This document shows, piece after piece, positions 32,310-42,319 of a stretch of 64,000 nucleotides of DNA. The stretch spans positions 82,195-146,194 of the forward strand of contig CACNSV010000001.1 of NCBI GenBank assembly GCA_902623195.1, in the 5' to 3' direction. The first letter of the stretch is position 1; the number at the start of each line of letters is the position of its first letter. The stretch comes from an uncultured Prochlorococcus sp. (GTDB lineage: Bacteria > Cyanobacteriota > Cyanobacteriia > PCC-6307 > Cyanobiaceae). The notes under the pieces are model-generated. The model saw only the letters and a program-made list of their open reading frames with translations. It ran no database searches and was not told the DNA's origin. The position numbers and the translations under genes were made by a program.

Positions 32310-33461
32310 ATGTCACTTTTTATTGAAGCAGAAAAAAAATGGAAAAATTTTCTTGCTACGAAAATTAAAGATTATGGTTCACTCAGGAATTACGATTATG
32401 GACCTGAAGAGATAAATTATGTCTCAAAAATTTCTCCTTTTATTTCTCATAGAGTACTTTTTGAATATCAAATAATCAAAGATATAAAACTTAAATTTAA
32501 AGGAAACCAAGTAAATAAATTTATTGAGGAAGTGTACTGGAGAATATATTGGAAAGGTGTCTTAGAAAATAAGCCTTGTATATGGGAAAATTTTATAAAT
32601 AAAAAAGTAGATAATTATGATTTTAATAAGTACAAAATGGCTGTAAATGGAGAAACAAATATTCCATACTTTAATTCATGGGTCAAAGAATTAAAGACTT
32701 ATAATTATTTACATAATCACACGAGAATGTGGTTTGCTAGCACGTGGATATTTGTATTGGGTCTACCTTGGGAGTTAGGCGCTAGATTCTTTTTTAAATA
32801 TCTTTATGATGGTGATGCAGCTTCAAATTTATTAAGTTGGAGGTGGGTAGCAGGTCTACAGACGAAGGGAAAAAGATATTTGTTTAGTCCTCAAAATCTA
32901 AAGAAATTTTCCAATGGAAGATTTTGCGTTAAGAATATAACCAATCAAGATATTGTTCTGGAAGATGATTTTGAAGTAATTATTTCAAATGACATATATC
33001 ATTCAAATATGCAAAAATCATCTAATAATTTGATCATGTTCGAAAATGATTTGCATGAAAATTCACAAAAAAAAATAATTTCGAAATATCAAAATGTCTT
33101 TTTAGTAAAATTAGATAAAAAGCATAGACAGATTGAAATTTCAGATTCTGTAATTCAATTCAAGCAAAATTTAATTGATGAATTTTCATTGAAATTTTCA
33201 AATATAGAAATAATTTCTTCACTTGAATTGAAAGATAGATTAAAAGGCAATTCATCTGTAGATTTAATCTATCCATCTATCGGAGATAATTATGACTTTA
33301 TAAAGAGTTTGCAAAAAAATAATAAATTAATAGTAAAAAATTTGGTTAGACCAGAGGATTTATATGCTTGGAAATTTGCTAAAAGAGGCTTTTTTAAATT
33401 TAAAGAAAATATTCCATCTATTAATAAATTTATAAATGAACCATATTTGATCTGGAAATGA
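32310..33461 (+). CDS. Photolyase/cryptochrome-like FAD-binding protein with unusual domain order
   Basis: NKFIEEVYWRIYWKGVLE, HNHTRMWFASTWIFVLGLPWELGARFFFKYLYDGDAASNLLSWRWVAGLQTKGKRYLFSPQNLKKFS = photolyase FAD domain, near the N-terminus. Confidence 0.85.
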   Translation: MSLFIEAEKKWKNFLATKIKDYGSLRNYDYGPEEINYVSKISPFISHRVLFEYQIIKDIKLKFKGNQVNKFIEEVYWRIYWKGVLENKPCIWENFINKKVDNYDFNKYKMAVNGETNIPYFNSWVKELKTYNYLHNHTRMWFASTWIFVLGLPWELGARFFFKYLYDGDAASNLLSWRWVAGLQTKGKRYLFSPQNLKKFSNGRFCVKNITNQDIVLEDDFEVIISNDIYHSNMQKSSNNLIMFENDLHENSQKKIISKYQNVFLVKLDKKHRQIEISDSVIQFKQNLIDEFSLKFSNIEIISSLELKDRLKGNSSVDLIYPSIGDNYDFIKSLQKNNKLIVKNLVRPEDLYAWKFAKRGFFKFKENIPSINKFINEPYLIWK

Positions 33462-33632
33462 ATTAATATTTTGCAAACCTAAATTTGTAATTTGCAATAC
33501 TTCAATATCTATAAATTTAACATTACTCGCTATTTTAAGTAAGTATAAATACTTATTCTGAGATTAGTTTTTGATTTTTATCCACGAAGCAGAATATGAC
33601 TAGTTATTTTTACTTAAGAAATAAATTAAATA

Positions 33633-34193
33633 GTGCTATCAACCATCCTCACCAAATCATTTAGTAAAGATACAGCTTTATTAATATTAAGAGTAATTAC
33701 TGGAGTTGTTCTAATCCATCATGGGTTTGAAAAGACTGCTAATATTGAAAATTTTGCGGATGCATTTGTAAGGCCACTTCATTTACCATTTCCTATCTTT
33801 TTATCTTGGGTAGCTGCAATTTCAGAAATAGCAGGTAGTTGGTTAATAATTATTGGATTGGCTACTAGATTTGGAGCTTTAGCCATAGTTGGTACAATAA
33901 GTGTTGCTATATATCATGCACTTGTTACTGCAGGGTTTAACATATACTTATTAGAATTATTGCTTTTATACTTTGCATCTGCTACTTGTATTACTTTAAC
34001 TGGTCCAGGAATATTTTCACTTGATGAAGTAATTATAAGAATACTAAAGTCAGAATCAGAGGAAATTGAAGTTGCAACACTCACTATAAACAAAAAGTCT
34101 GGGAACCTAAGTGTTGAGGAATTGAAAGAAGTTAAAAAAGAAGGTTTTTTCCAATTCTTGCAATCAAATCTACTATCAGAATCATCAAGCTAA
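33633..34193 (+). CDS. DoxX-family membrane protein
   Basis: LLILRVITGVVLIHHGFEKTANIENFADAFVRPLHLPFPIFLSWVAAISEIAGSWLIIIGLATRFGAL. GTG start. Confidence 0.87.
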   Translation: MLSTILTKSFSKDTALLILRVITGVVLIHHGFEKTANIENFADAFVRPLHLPFPIFLSWVAAISEIAGSWLIIIGLATRFGALAIVGTISVAIYHALVTAGFNIYLLELLLLYFASATCITLTGPGIFSLDEVIIRILKSESEEIEVATLTINKKSGNLSVEELKEVKKEGFFQFLQSNLLSESSS

Positions 34194-34358
34194 TTTCTTA
34201 GGATAAAGACTTCTTATTAAACGTTCTCTCCTTTTTATATTATTGTAGTTTTCAAATTTAATTCTTAGAGTAGCTTCAATTAAACTTAAGATCATTCCAA
34301 TCGCTGTAATCCAAGTTAATAAAACTATAGGGTTTTCATGAATTGACGAGAAATTCAT
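34185..34358 (-). CDS. Small single-TM protein, 57 aa
   Basis: Minus-strand MNFSSIHENPIVLLTWITAIGMILSLIEATLRIKFENYNNIKRRERLIRSLYPKKLA; stop overlaps the doxX end by 9 bp. Confidence 0.5.
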   Translation of the reverse strand: MNFSSIHENPIVLLTWITAIGMILSLIEATLRIKFENYNNIKRRERLIRSLYPKKLA

Positions 34359-34433
34359 TTAATAATTGTTTCTTCTTTAAAGTTGACTGATTAACAAAGA
34401 TATTTCAACTAATTAGATACAATTTAGAAATAT

Positions 34434-34982
34434 TTAAGGATTTACTTCAACACATTTCCAGTTATCAATTTTCTTCCATACATATCTTTTATGAAAAGGT
34501 TTTTCTAACTTTAAAAGATCTACTTCATCAATTTTGATTTTCAATACTGAAAAATTATTCGGTTTTGAAAGTGCATTATTTCTGGAAGATATTATATTTT
34601 CTTGATCAATTTTTTTCCCAGGAGAAGGCCAATACCATTGATCTTTTGATTTATCGAATAAATTATTCCAATATTTATCATTCTCTTCTAACTCAGAAAC
34701 TTTACCTTTAAATCTATACTGAGTTTTAGTTTTAAAAAAAAGCCATAAAACTTCAATATTTTTATTGTTTTCTAAATCTGCATACTTCTCACTTCTTTTA
34801 TCAGTGTAGATAAGCATAGTGGTATTATCTAGCCATCCTCTAAATACAACAGTCCTTACTCGTGGTTGATTAGTTCTTGAAACATTTGCAATTTGTATCC
34901 ATCTATTTGATGGGAGTTTACCTTCTTTAGATTGAGATGCTTTTAATCTTTGCCTCCACAAGGGAAGATCCTTATTATTCAT
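34434..34982 (-). CDS. Pyridoxamine 5'-phosphate oxidase-like FMN-binding protein
   Basis: PLWRQRLKASQSKEGKLPSNRWIQIANVSRTNQPRVRTVVFRGW...MLIYTDKRSEKYADL, PNPOx-like pattern. Confidence 0.87.
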   Translation of the reverse strand: MNNKDLPLWRQRLKASQSKEGKLPSNRWIQIANVSRTNQPRVRTVVFRGWLDNTTMLIYTDKRSEKYADLENNKNIEVLWLFFKTKTQYRFKGKVSELEENDKYWNNLFDKSKDQWYWPSPGKKIDQENIISSRNNALSKPNNFSVLKIKIDEVDLLKLEKPFHKRYVWKKIDNWKCVEVNP

Positions 34983-35592
34983 TAAATTTAGGAAGGATTA
35001 AACCACTATTTGCTTTATATTCATCAAAACCTTCATATTTTTCAAGTGATTTATCCTTTTTAATCATTCTTGGGTAGAAGACTATAATGAAAAATATTAA
35101 AAGTATAATAAATGGAATTAGGTTCATAGATAATATCGCAAAAGATAAATATATAAGTATTTCACCTAGATAATTTGTATTCCTTGAATATTTAAAGAAA
35201 CCTTCAGTTATAAGTTCTTTTTTTAATTTTAAAGTGAAATATTTTTGTGAATCACTTGCAAAATGAAGAAAAACTCCAATTATATAAATTGAAACACATC
35301 CAGCTATTATGAAATTTGGAATCAATTTTTGGGAGGATATAAGAATAAATGGAGCTACCCAATAACTTCCTAAAAATATGAATCCTATTATTGAGGTTAA
35401 GAATCCCATTTCATCTTTAAAATATGGATCTGGAAATAATTTTTCTTTTAAAAGCCATAAGATTCCATATGTTCCATGTAGGGACAAGTAAATCCAAGCT
35501 GGAATAGAAAAATTGTCGTAGGTTGCCATTAAACTAAGTACAACAAATGGAGTCAAACCTTTGTGTAAATTTATTATTTGATTAAGTTTCAT
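34975..35592 (-). CDS. DUF1295/isoprenylcysteine methyltransferase-like membrane protein
   Basis: Multi-TM with LITEGFFKYSRNTNYLGEILIYLSFAI pattern. Confidence 0.75.
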   Translation of the reverse strand: MKLNQIINLHKGLTPFVVLSLMATYDNFSIPAWIYLSLHGTYGILWLLKEKLFPDPYFKDEMGFLTSIIGFIFLGSYWVAPFILISSQKLIPNFIIAGCVSIYIIGVFLHFASDSQKYFTLKLKKELITEGFFKYSRNTNYLGEILIYLSFAILSMNLIPFIILLIFFIIVFYPRMIKKDKSLEKYEGFDEYKANSGLILPKFNE

Positions 35593-35677
35593 ATCTATAA
35601 TTTAAAAAAAGGTTTAATTATTTGTGGATAAATTAAATCTATAACCTTAGATGTGATTTTACAAAAAAATTAATAAA

Positions 35678-35749
35678 TGGGCGATACTGGATTTGAACCA
35701 GTGACTCCTACCATGTCAAGGTAGTGCTCTACCCCTGAGCTAATCGCCC
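35678..35749 (-). tRNA. trnV: tRNA-Val(GAC)
   Basis: GGGCGATTAGCTCAGGGGTAGAGCACTACCTTGACATGGTAGGAGTCACTGGTTCAAATCCAGTATCGCCCA: complete cloverleaf, anticodon GAC, GGTTCAAATCC T-arm. Confidence 0.96.
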
Positions 35750-35801
35750 TAATTAAAATTTATTATAAACCCCTAAATGAGTTGATATTAACTTCAACTC
35801 T

Positions 35802-36590
35802 TTATTTCTTTAGTAATTTAATTTTCCACCTTTCTCTTTTAGTCTTTTCAATTTCTAATATTTCAATGATACCTTTATTTTCAAATCTTATTTTATCTCC
35901 TACTTTTAAATTAATTGTTGATTTGTTGACTTTTAAACCATTAAGGTAAAGCAATCCATTTTTAATTTTATCAATAATTTTACTTCTTGATATCCTAAAA
36001 CCTGCTGAAGCTATCGCATCAATTCTTATAGATGCTTCTACAGAGTTAATTAATTTTGCAACTCTTTCGATAGGAGTTCTAAGTTCTGTTAAATTTACAA
36101 ATTCAATATTGACTTCTACATCTCTCAGTAAATATCTATTTTGTTTTTGAATATCTTGATTAAGATCAATAATCCCTTGCGCACCTCTTTCACCTAAGGT
36201 CCAAAAATCTCCAATCATATTTTCTTTGATTCCATGATTTATTAAAAAATTCCTGAAATCATCTTGTGATGGGTTATCAAATAAAAAATTACCTGAAATA
36301 TTAACTCCTTTTCCTGTAAAACTTGAAATTAGATCTTTTTCACTAGGTTGAATTGATTTCCTAAAACAAGCTATCTTTGCTCTATCTGCATTTACATAAC
36401 CACCATATACGAAATATGATAAATCAATTAAATTATGAAATTCTTTTAAGATTTCTTCCTGTATATAAGATGGAAAAAAGTTAGTCCAACATATTTCCCA
36501 AGTTTTATAAGCTAAATTTGATATTTCTATTAGATGTCTAATCTCTGACTTGTATAAACAATCCTTTTCAAAGTCTTTTAAATCAATCAT
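35802..36590 (-). CDS. S4-domain RNA-binding protein (PSII S4/YlmH-like)
   Basis: C-terminal S4 motif RIDAIASAGFRISRSKIIDKIKNGLLYLNGLKVNKSTINLKVGDKIRFENKG. Confidence 0.87.
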   Translation of the reverse strand: MIDLKDFEKDCLYKSEIRHLIEISNLAYKTWEICWTNFFPSYIQEEILKEFHNLIDLSYFVYGGYVNADRAKIACFRKSIQPSEKDLISSFTGKGVNISGNFLFDNPSQDDFRNFLINHGIKENMIGDFWTLGERGAQGIIDLNQDIQKQNRYLLRDVEVNIEFVNLTELRTPIERVAKLINSVEASIRIDAIASAGFRISRSKIIDKIKNGLLYLNGLKVNKSTINLKVGDKIRFENKGIIEILEIEKTKRERWKIKLLKK

Positions 36591-37156
36591 TATCCTTCTA
36601 AAAAAATAATATCTAATGGTTCAGATTCTTTTATTAGATTCCATGGTAATTCATATCCATTTTGATCTTCCAGAATAAAAAGCCATTTCCCATTTTTATT
36701 TGCATTTAATAAGGGTCTAATCTCTTTATTTCTATTAATATTTATACTCCCTGCAGCAAAAAAGCTACCTATATATCCAGAACTTAATCCTAAAAGACCT
36801 CCTAAAAATGATTCTCCAAAAGCATTTAGGTTAAGGAAAGAAAAAGTCGTTAAATTTGTCATATTTGAAAAACCTAAACCTGCTAAAAATCCAAATGGCA
36901 TTAACCATTTCTTCATATTTTTTTGCCTTATTTGTCTATCTAATTTTGGATTAAGAATTCTATTATTCTCAATGTTTTCTATTTTTAAAAGATAACTTTT
37001 AAAATTTTGAAGGATTTGTTCTTGGTCGCCTTTTATTTTGTCATTAGTTGGTTCTATTAAAATAGCTTGGGAAATAAATATAGATTTTTCTTCAAAAGTT
37101 TTAAGAAGATTAATACATTTTTCTATTTCTTTAAAAATCAAGATGCATTTAGTCAA
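36590..37156 (-). CDS. Hypothetical membrane protein
   Basis: 188-aa ORF overlapping the S4 gene; two Gly-rich hydrophobic segments. Confidence 0.65.
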   Translation of the reverse strand: MTKCILIFKEIEKCINLLKTFEEKSIFISQAILIEPTNDKIKGDQEQILQNFKSYLLKIENIENNRILNPKLDRQIRQKNMKKWLMPFGFLAGLGFSNMTNLTTFSFLNLNAFGESFLGGLLGLSSGYIGSFFAAGSININRNKEIRPLLNANKNGKWLFILEDQNGYELPWNLIKESEPLDIIFLEG

Positions 37157-37254
37157 TTTTTATTCCTCAAATGTTGATTTCTTGATCCAATTTAATAAAA
37201 CAAGACCTATTCACTATAGATAAGTAAAGTAGATAATTAAAGAACCAATCTTAA

Positions 37255-38841
37255 ATGAACAAAGTTCTAATTACAGATCCAATCGATCAATCAGGGATTG
37301 ATATTCTTTCCCAAGTGGCTCAAGTTGATCAAAAGATTGGCATTTCAGAATCAGATTTAGCCTCTATTATTCAAAATTATGATGCTTTAATGATACGATC
37401 TGGAACACAAGTTACCGGACAAATCATAAATTCTTCAAAAAATTTAAGAATAATTGGAAGGGCTGGAGTGGGAGTTGATAATGTTGATGTAAAGGCAGCA
37501 ACCCAGAAGGGAGTATTAGTAGTAAATTCCCCTGGAGGAAATACTATCGCGGCAGCTGAGCATACAATAGCAATGATGCTTGCTTTAAGTAGAAATATTC
37601 CAATTGCTAATAGTAGTATGTTTAAAGGGAAGTGGGAAAGAAAAAAATTTGTTGGTAATGAACTTTTTAAGAAAAAATTAGGTGTAGTTGGGTTAGGGAA
37701 AATTGGTACCCATGTCGCTAAAGTAGCTAATGCAATGGGAATGAAAGTTCTTGGTTATGATCCTTTTGTCTCTAATGAAAGAGCTCAACAACTTCAAGTA
37801 AAATTATCAGAATTAGATATATTATTTCAAGAATCTGATTACGTCACTCTACATTTACCTCGGACAGCTGAAACAGAGAACTTGGTTGATATTAATGTTT
37901 TAAAATCTATGAAAGATACATCAAAGTTAATTAATTGTGCAAGAGGTGGAATAATTGACGAAGAGGCCTTAGCAGAGGCGCTAAATAATTCTTTGATTGG
38001 TGGTGCAGCAATAGATGTTTATTCTGAGGAGCCTCTAAATTCTAATTCACCATTATTAAAAGTTGAAAAAAATCTTATTCTGACCCCACACTTAGGTGCC
38101 TCTACCAAGGAAGCTCAAGAGAATGTAGCAATTGATGTCGCAGAACAAATAAGAGATGTCCTTTTAGGACTTTCAGCAAGAACAGCAGTAAATATCCCTG
38201 GGCTAAGTCCAGATATCATGGATAGTCTTAAACCTCATCTTCAGCTTGCTGAAACTTTAGGCCTACTTATTAGTCAGCTTTCAGGGGGGCCAATTCAAAA
38301 GTTAGAGCTTAAATTGCAGGGAGAATTTGTACAGCATCCTTCCAAGCCTTTAATAATAGCTAGTTTAAAAGGTCTTTTGTCAAAAGCTTTAGGTGATCGC
38401 ATTAATTATGTTAATGCTTCTTTAGAAGCTGAGACAAGGGGTATCAATGTTATTGAAAATAAGGATGAATCACGACCTGAATTTGCAAGTGGACTACTTC
38501 AGCTCACTACCTATGGAAATAATGGAGAAAATAGCGTTGCTGGAAGTATATTTGCTGATGGTGAATTAAGAATAATTAGTATTGATCAATATCCTGTCAA
38601 TGTTTCACCAAGTAGGTACATGCTTTTAGCTAGGCATAGAGATATGCCCGGTATTATTGGTAAGCTAGGTTCACTTTTAGGTGACCACAATGTTAATATT
38701 GCTTCCATGCAAGTAGGAAGAAAAATTGTTAGGGGTGAGGCAGTGATGGTTTTGAGTATTGATGATCCAGTACCAGATAGTTTACTGAAATCAATTCTTG
38801 AAGTTGAAGGCATTAATAGTGCAAATCCAGTAACCTTATAA
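37255..38841 (+). CDS. serA: D-3-phosphoglycerate dehydrogenase
   Basis: RAGVGVDNVDVKAATQKGVLVVNSPGGNTIAAAEHTIAMMLALSR, LGVVGLGKIGTHVA, C-terminal ACT domain. Confidence 0.97.
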   Translation: MNKVLITDPIDQSGIDILSQVAQVDQKIGISESDLASIIQNYDALMIRSGTQVTGQIINSSKNLRIIGRAGVGVDNVDVKAATQKGVLVVNSPGGNTIAAAEHTIAMMLALSRNIPIANSSMFKGKWERKKFVGNELFKKKLGVVGLGKIGTHVAKVANAMGMKVLGYDPFVSNERAQQLQVKLSELDILFQESDYVTLHLPRTAETENLVDINVLKSMKDTSKLINCARGGIIDEEALAEALNNSLIGGAAIDVYSEEPLNSNSPLLKVEKNLILTPHLGASTKEAQENVAIDVAEQIRDVLLGLSARTAVNIPGLSPDIMDSLKPHLQLAETLGLLISQLSGGPIQKLELKLQGEFVQHPSKPLIIASLKGLLSKALGDRINYVNASLEAETRGINVIENKDESRPEFASGLLQLTTYGNNGENSVAGSIFADGELRIISIDQYPVNVSPSRYMLLARHRDMPGIIGKLGSLLGDHNVNIASMQVGRKIVRGEAVMVLSIDDPVPDSLLKSILEVEGINSANPVTL

Positions 38842-38857
38842 GTTAAATTTTAAACTT

Positions 38858-39775
38858 ATGAAGGATAAAGGCTGGTGGAGGTTTTTTATAGAAATTAATA
38901 AGAATATTGAAGATTTAATAATTTGGAAATTAAATCAATTAGAAATATTTAGTTATGCATTTGATTGTTCAAATAAAGATACAAATACAATTAACTTAGT
39001 CATATGGTTGCCCGAATTTTATTGGAAAGAAAAGAAAAGAGAACAACTTGAAGAAATTTTAAAGAATCTTCTTAGCGAGAATGATCAAAATATTAATCTC
39101 TTTGGTTGGGATTTTGTTGAAGAAGCCGATTGGCTAAATACATGGAAAAAATTTTGGGAATTTCAATTGATAGGGAAGAATTTTCTTGTTCTCCCTTGCT
39201 GGATGGATTTACCTTCCCAATATATTAATAAAGTTGTTTTAAAGATTGATCCCGGAGCGGCATTTGGGACAGGAGATCATCCATCAACTTCTCTTTGTTT
39301 AGAAATGTTGGAAAAAACAATTGTTGAAAAAAAAACTTTTTTAGATGTAGGTTGTGGTAGCGGAATCTTATCAATAGCTGCTCAAAAACTTGGTGCGAGA
39401 GAATTACACGTAATTGATAATGATTATCTAGCTATAAATTCAACGAGAGAAAATCTTAAATTAAATTTTGGTCAAACAAGTTTATTCACCATTCATCAAG
39501 GTTCTTTTTTAGAAATAAAAAGAGACAATTTATTGAATAATTATGATTTAATTTGTTGCAACATAATTGCATCGGTAATTAAAACATTAATTCCTCATTT
39601 TTATGAGGTTTTAAATTCTCAAGGTTCTTTGATCCTTAGCGGGATTTTAGAGTCTCAAAAAAAACAAATTATCAAATTATTAAATTTTTATCATTTCAAA
39701 ATAGATAATGTATTATCAAAAAAAGATTGGATTTGCATTAAATCATCCAAAGCATCCAAAGAGTTAAAATTATGA
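38858..39775 (+). CDS. prmA: Ribosomal protein L11 methyltransferase
   Basis: LKIDPGAAFGTGDHPSTSLCLEMLE, FLDVGCGSGILSIAAQKLGA, DLICCNIIASVI. Confidence 0.93.
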   Translation: MKDKGWWRFFIEINKNIEDLIIWKLNQLEIFSYAFDCSNKDTNTINLVIWLPEFYWKEKKREQLEEILKNLLSENDQNINLFGWDFVEEADWLNTWKKFWEFQLIGKNFLVLPCWMDLPSQYINKVVLKIDPGAAFGTGDHPSTSLCLEMLEKTIVEKKTFLDVGCGSGILSIAAQKLGARELHVIDNDYLAINSTRENLKLNFGQTSLFTIHQGSFLEIKRDNLLNNYDLICCNIIASVIKTLIPHFYEVLNSQGSLILSGILESQKKQIIKLLNFYHFKIDNVLSKKDWICIKSSKASKELKL

Positions 39776-39891
39776 CTTAATAGAAAGCTTTAACATCTAT
39801 GCATTTCTACTTTTAATGAGATATAAATCTCAATTCTTCAATTAAATAAGTATTAATTAAATTAATTTATTCAATAAAGCTTTTTAATTTT

Positions 39892-40191
39892 ATGGCAACT
39901 TACAAAGTAACAATTATAAGTAAAAGTGAAGGTATTAATTCAACTATTGAGGTTCCGGATGATGAATATATCTTAGATGCTGCAGAAGATCAAGGAATAG
40001 ATGTCCCATATTCCTGCAGAACAGGAGCATGTTCTACATGTGTAGGAAAAATTTCTTGTGGAAGAGTTGCTCAACCTGATCAAAGTTTTTTAGATGATAA
40101 GCAATTAGAAGAGGGTTATTTTCTTCCTTGCGTAGCTTATCCAACATCGGATCTAATAATTATTACTAATGCTGAGGAAGAACTTTACTAA
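39892..40191 (+). CDS. petF: Plant-type [2Fe-2S] ferredoxin
   Basis: [65 protein letters not shown]. Confidence 0.97.
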   Translation: MATYKVTIISKSEGINSTIEVPDDEYILDAAEDQGIDVPYSCRTGACSTCVGKISCGRVAQPDQSFLDDKQLEEGYFLPCVAYPTSDLIIITNAEEELY

Positions 40192-40282
40192 TTTGTCTCT
40201 TTATATAAAAAATTACTTCTTTATTGTTGTAAAAAAAATTATATCTGCCATTCTCTAAACATATATATGTTTTGCAAAATAC

Positions 40283-40648
40283 ATGAGAAGTTCAAATTTT
40301 TTTGAATATGGTTCAATACACTCTAGTCTAGGAGGACAATATAGTTATAAAATAATAGGCCCGTGTTGTAGGTTATATGATAGAGAAGAATTACCATGGC
40401 CTTGTTGCAGGATAGCTTGGAGGAGTAAAGAGCCTTATTGGATACGTATAGGTGCAAGATTTGTTGCAGATATCGCTTCAAGAAAATGTCCTTCTTATTC
40501 TGTAGAGATTTTAGAACCAGGATCGAAACCTTTTCAAACAGTAATCACTTTATTTGCTGAGAGTTTCTCAAATGACTTACAAGAATGGTGGTATAGCAAA
40601 AAACCAGGTTCGAGGGAACCTGGGAATGTTTTTCCTGCAAAGATTTAA
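40283..40648 (+). CDS. Hypothetical protein, Cys/Trp-containing, 121 aa
   Basis: Intact ORF with GPCCRLYDREELPWPCCRIAWRSKEPYWIRIGARF; no family recognised. Confidence 0.7.
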   Translation: MRSSNFFEYGSIHSSLGGQYSYKIIGPCCRLYDREELPWPCCRIAWRSKEPYWIRIGARFVADIASRKCPSYSVEILEPGSKPFQTVITLFAESFSNDLQEWWYSKKPGSREPGNVFPAKI

Positions 40649-40655
40649 TAAGATG

Positions 40656-41204
40656 TTAAGCTTTTGGCTTAGGAGGTGTGTATCCTTTTATACCCGCACA
40701 TTCTAGACTGTCAAATGTATTAATTCCAGTTTTTGAGTTTGTACCAGAAGCTCTTGAACAAAGTGCTTTCCTTTGAGATAGATCTAAGTTAGCGTTTGTG
40801 AAATCTGTACCTTCAATTGCAGCTCCGTCAAAAACACTTTTCATAAGCTCACCGTTTGTTAAGTCAGCATCAGAAAGATCAGCATTATCAAATCTGGTGG
40901 CATATGCGATTAAATCCTTCATGTTGGCACCCTTAAAACTAGAGTTTTTTGCTGTTGTTACACTCATGTAAGCACCCTGCAAATTTACTTCTGAGAGATC
41001 TTGGCTAGATAAATCATATTTAACATATTCAGTATTTTGAAGGTCTTTCCCGCGATAATCCTCTTTCAAAACATCTACAGATGAAGGATCACTTGGGTAA
41101 AGGGCATTAGCAGTAATAGGACTTATGAGTAATCCAACTACTAATGGGAGAAAAATCAATAGTCTAGTGTAAGACTTTTTAAGGGAAGCAATAAATGAAA
41201 ACAT
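40656..41204 (-). CDS. Pentapeptide-repeat protein with N-terminal signal/TM
   Basis: Repeats such as NLQGAYMSVTTAKNSSFKGANMKDLIAYATRFDNADLSDADLTNGEL; hydrophobic N-terminus. Confidence 0.87.
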   Translation of the reverse strand: MFSFIASLKKSYTRLLIFLPLVVGLLISPITANALYPSDPSSVDVLKEDYRGKDLQNTEYVKYDLSSQDLSEVNLQGAYMSVTTAKNSSFKGANMKDLIAYATRFDNADLSDADLTNGELMKSVFDGAAIEGTDFTNANLDLSQRKALCSRASGTNSKTGINTFDSLECAGIKGYTPPKPKA

Positions 41205-41291
41205 TTCGAACTAAATCAATTAATAAAACCATAAGACTATTATTTCATGGGTTGGTCATATAAGAGACTTCTTCTAACGAACTGTTGCAGT

Positions 41292-42230
41292 TCATCTAAT
41301 TTTTGTAGTTAAAAAGTCTTTTGCGAGAAATGTATTAGGAAATATTTGTTTAGCTTCATTAAGTAGATCTATTGGCTTTACTGGGCTTTTAGGAGTATAT
41401 CTTGGACTTAGATGAGTTAAAACCAATTTTTTTGCATTTGATAATAAAGCAGTTTTTGCAGCCATAGTAGTTGTTGAATGTAACTTTTCAAATGCCATTT
41501 CTTCATCTTTCTCTGAAAACGTTGACTCATGAACTAATAAATCAACATTTTTTGAAAGCTCGACAGCGCTTTGGCTAAAAATTGTGTCTGTGCAATAAAC
41601 AAAACTTTCGCCTTTTCTTGGTTCCCCACAGAAATCACTCCCATCCAAAATCCGTCCATCTTCTAATTCCACTCTCTGTCCAGAATGTAATTTTCCGTAA
41701 ATTGGCCCTGCAGGGATATTTAAGTTTTTGGCTTTTTCAAGATTGAATTCTCCTGGTTTATCTTTTTCATTAACTCTATATCCGTAAGCAGGAAGTCTAT
41801 GCTTCAAAGATGCACATTTAACCTCTATAAGCTCATCTTCAAATAGATTGATATTACTTTGTGCATAATTTTCCACCTCAAAAAATTTTAGAGGAAAAGA
41901 TATTTTACAGTAGCTGTTTTTTAAGGCAGAAGAAATAAAATTCTTTAGATTTGAAGGACCATAGATATCGATACCTTTGCTATTTCCTGAGAGTCCTAGT
42001 GTTGCTAGTAAACCTGGTAATCCATAAATATGGTCACCATGCATATGTGTAATAAAAATTTTTCTTATTTGAGAGGATTTTATTGAACTTTTAATTAATT
42101 GATGTTGGGTCCCTTCTCCGCAGTCAAAAAGCCAAACCTCAGCTTTTTGTGAAAGCTTGAGAGCAAGAGAAGATACATTTCTAGCTAATGTTGGGACTCC
42201 TGAACTAGTTCCTAGGAAGGTAATGTTCAC
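41292..42230 (-). CDS. rnz: Ribonuclease Z
   Basis: [46 protein letters not shown]. Confidence 0.94.
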   Translation of the reverse strand: MNITFLGTSSGVPTLARNVSSLALKLSQKAEVWLFDCGEGTQHQLIKSSIKSSQIRKIFITHMHGDHIYGLPGLLATLGLSGNSKGIDIYGPSNLKNFISSALKNSYCKISFPLKFFEVENYAQSNINLFEDELIEVKCASLKHRLPAYGYRVNEKDKPGEFNLEKAKNLNIPAGPIYGKLHSGQRVELEDGRILDGSDFCGEPRKGESFVYCTDTIFSQSAVELSKNVDLLVHESTFSEKDEEMAFEKLHSTTTMAAKTALLSNAKKLVLTHLSPRYTPKSPVKPIDLLNEAKQIFPNTFLAKDFLTTKIR

Positions 42231-42319
42231 TTATGAAAATATTTTTTTATGTAATGTCTAGATTAAATTTAAACTTTTAGGCAAACTAAGGCAAATGCAA
42301 AATTTGTTTCTAAAACAAA

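Noticed and set aside
35678-35749. tRNA-associated genomic island
   Set aside because: No integrase, direct repeat or foreign cargo next to tRNA-Val; flanking genes look like ordinary chromosomal genes.
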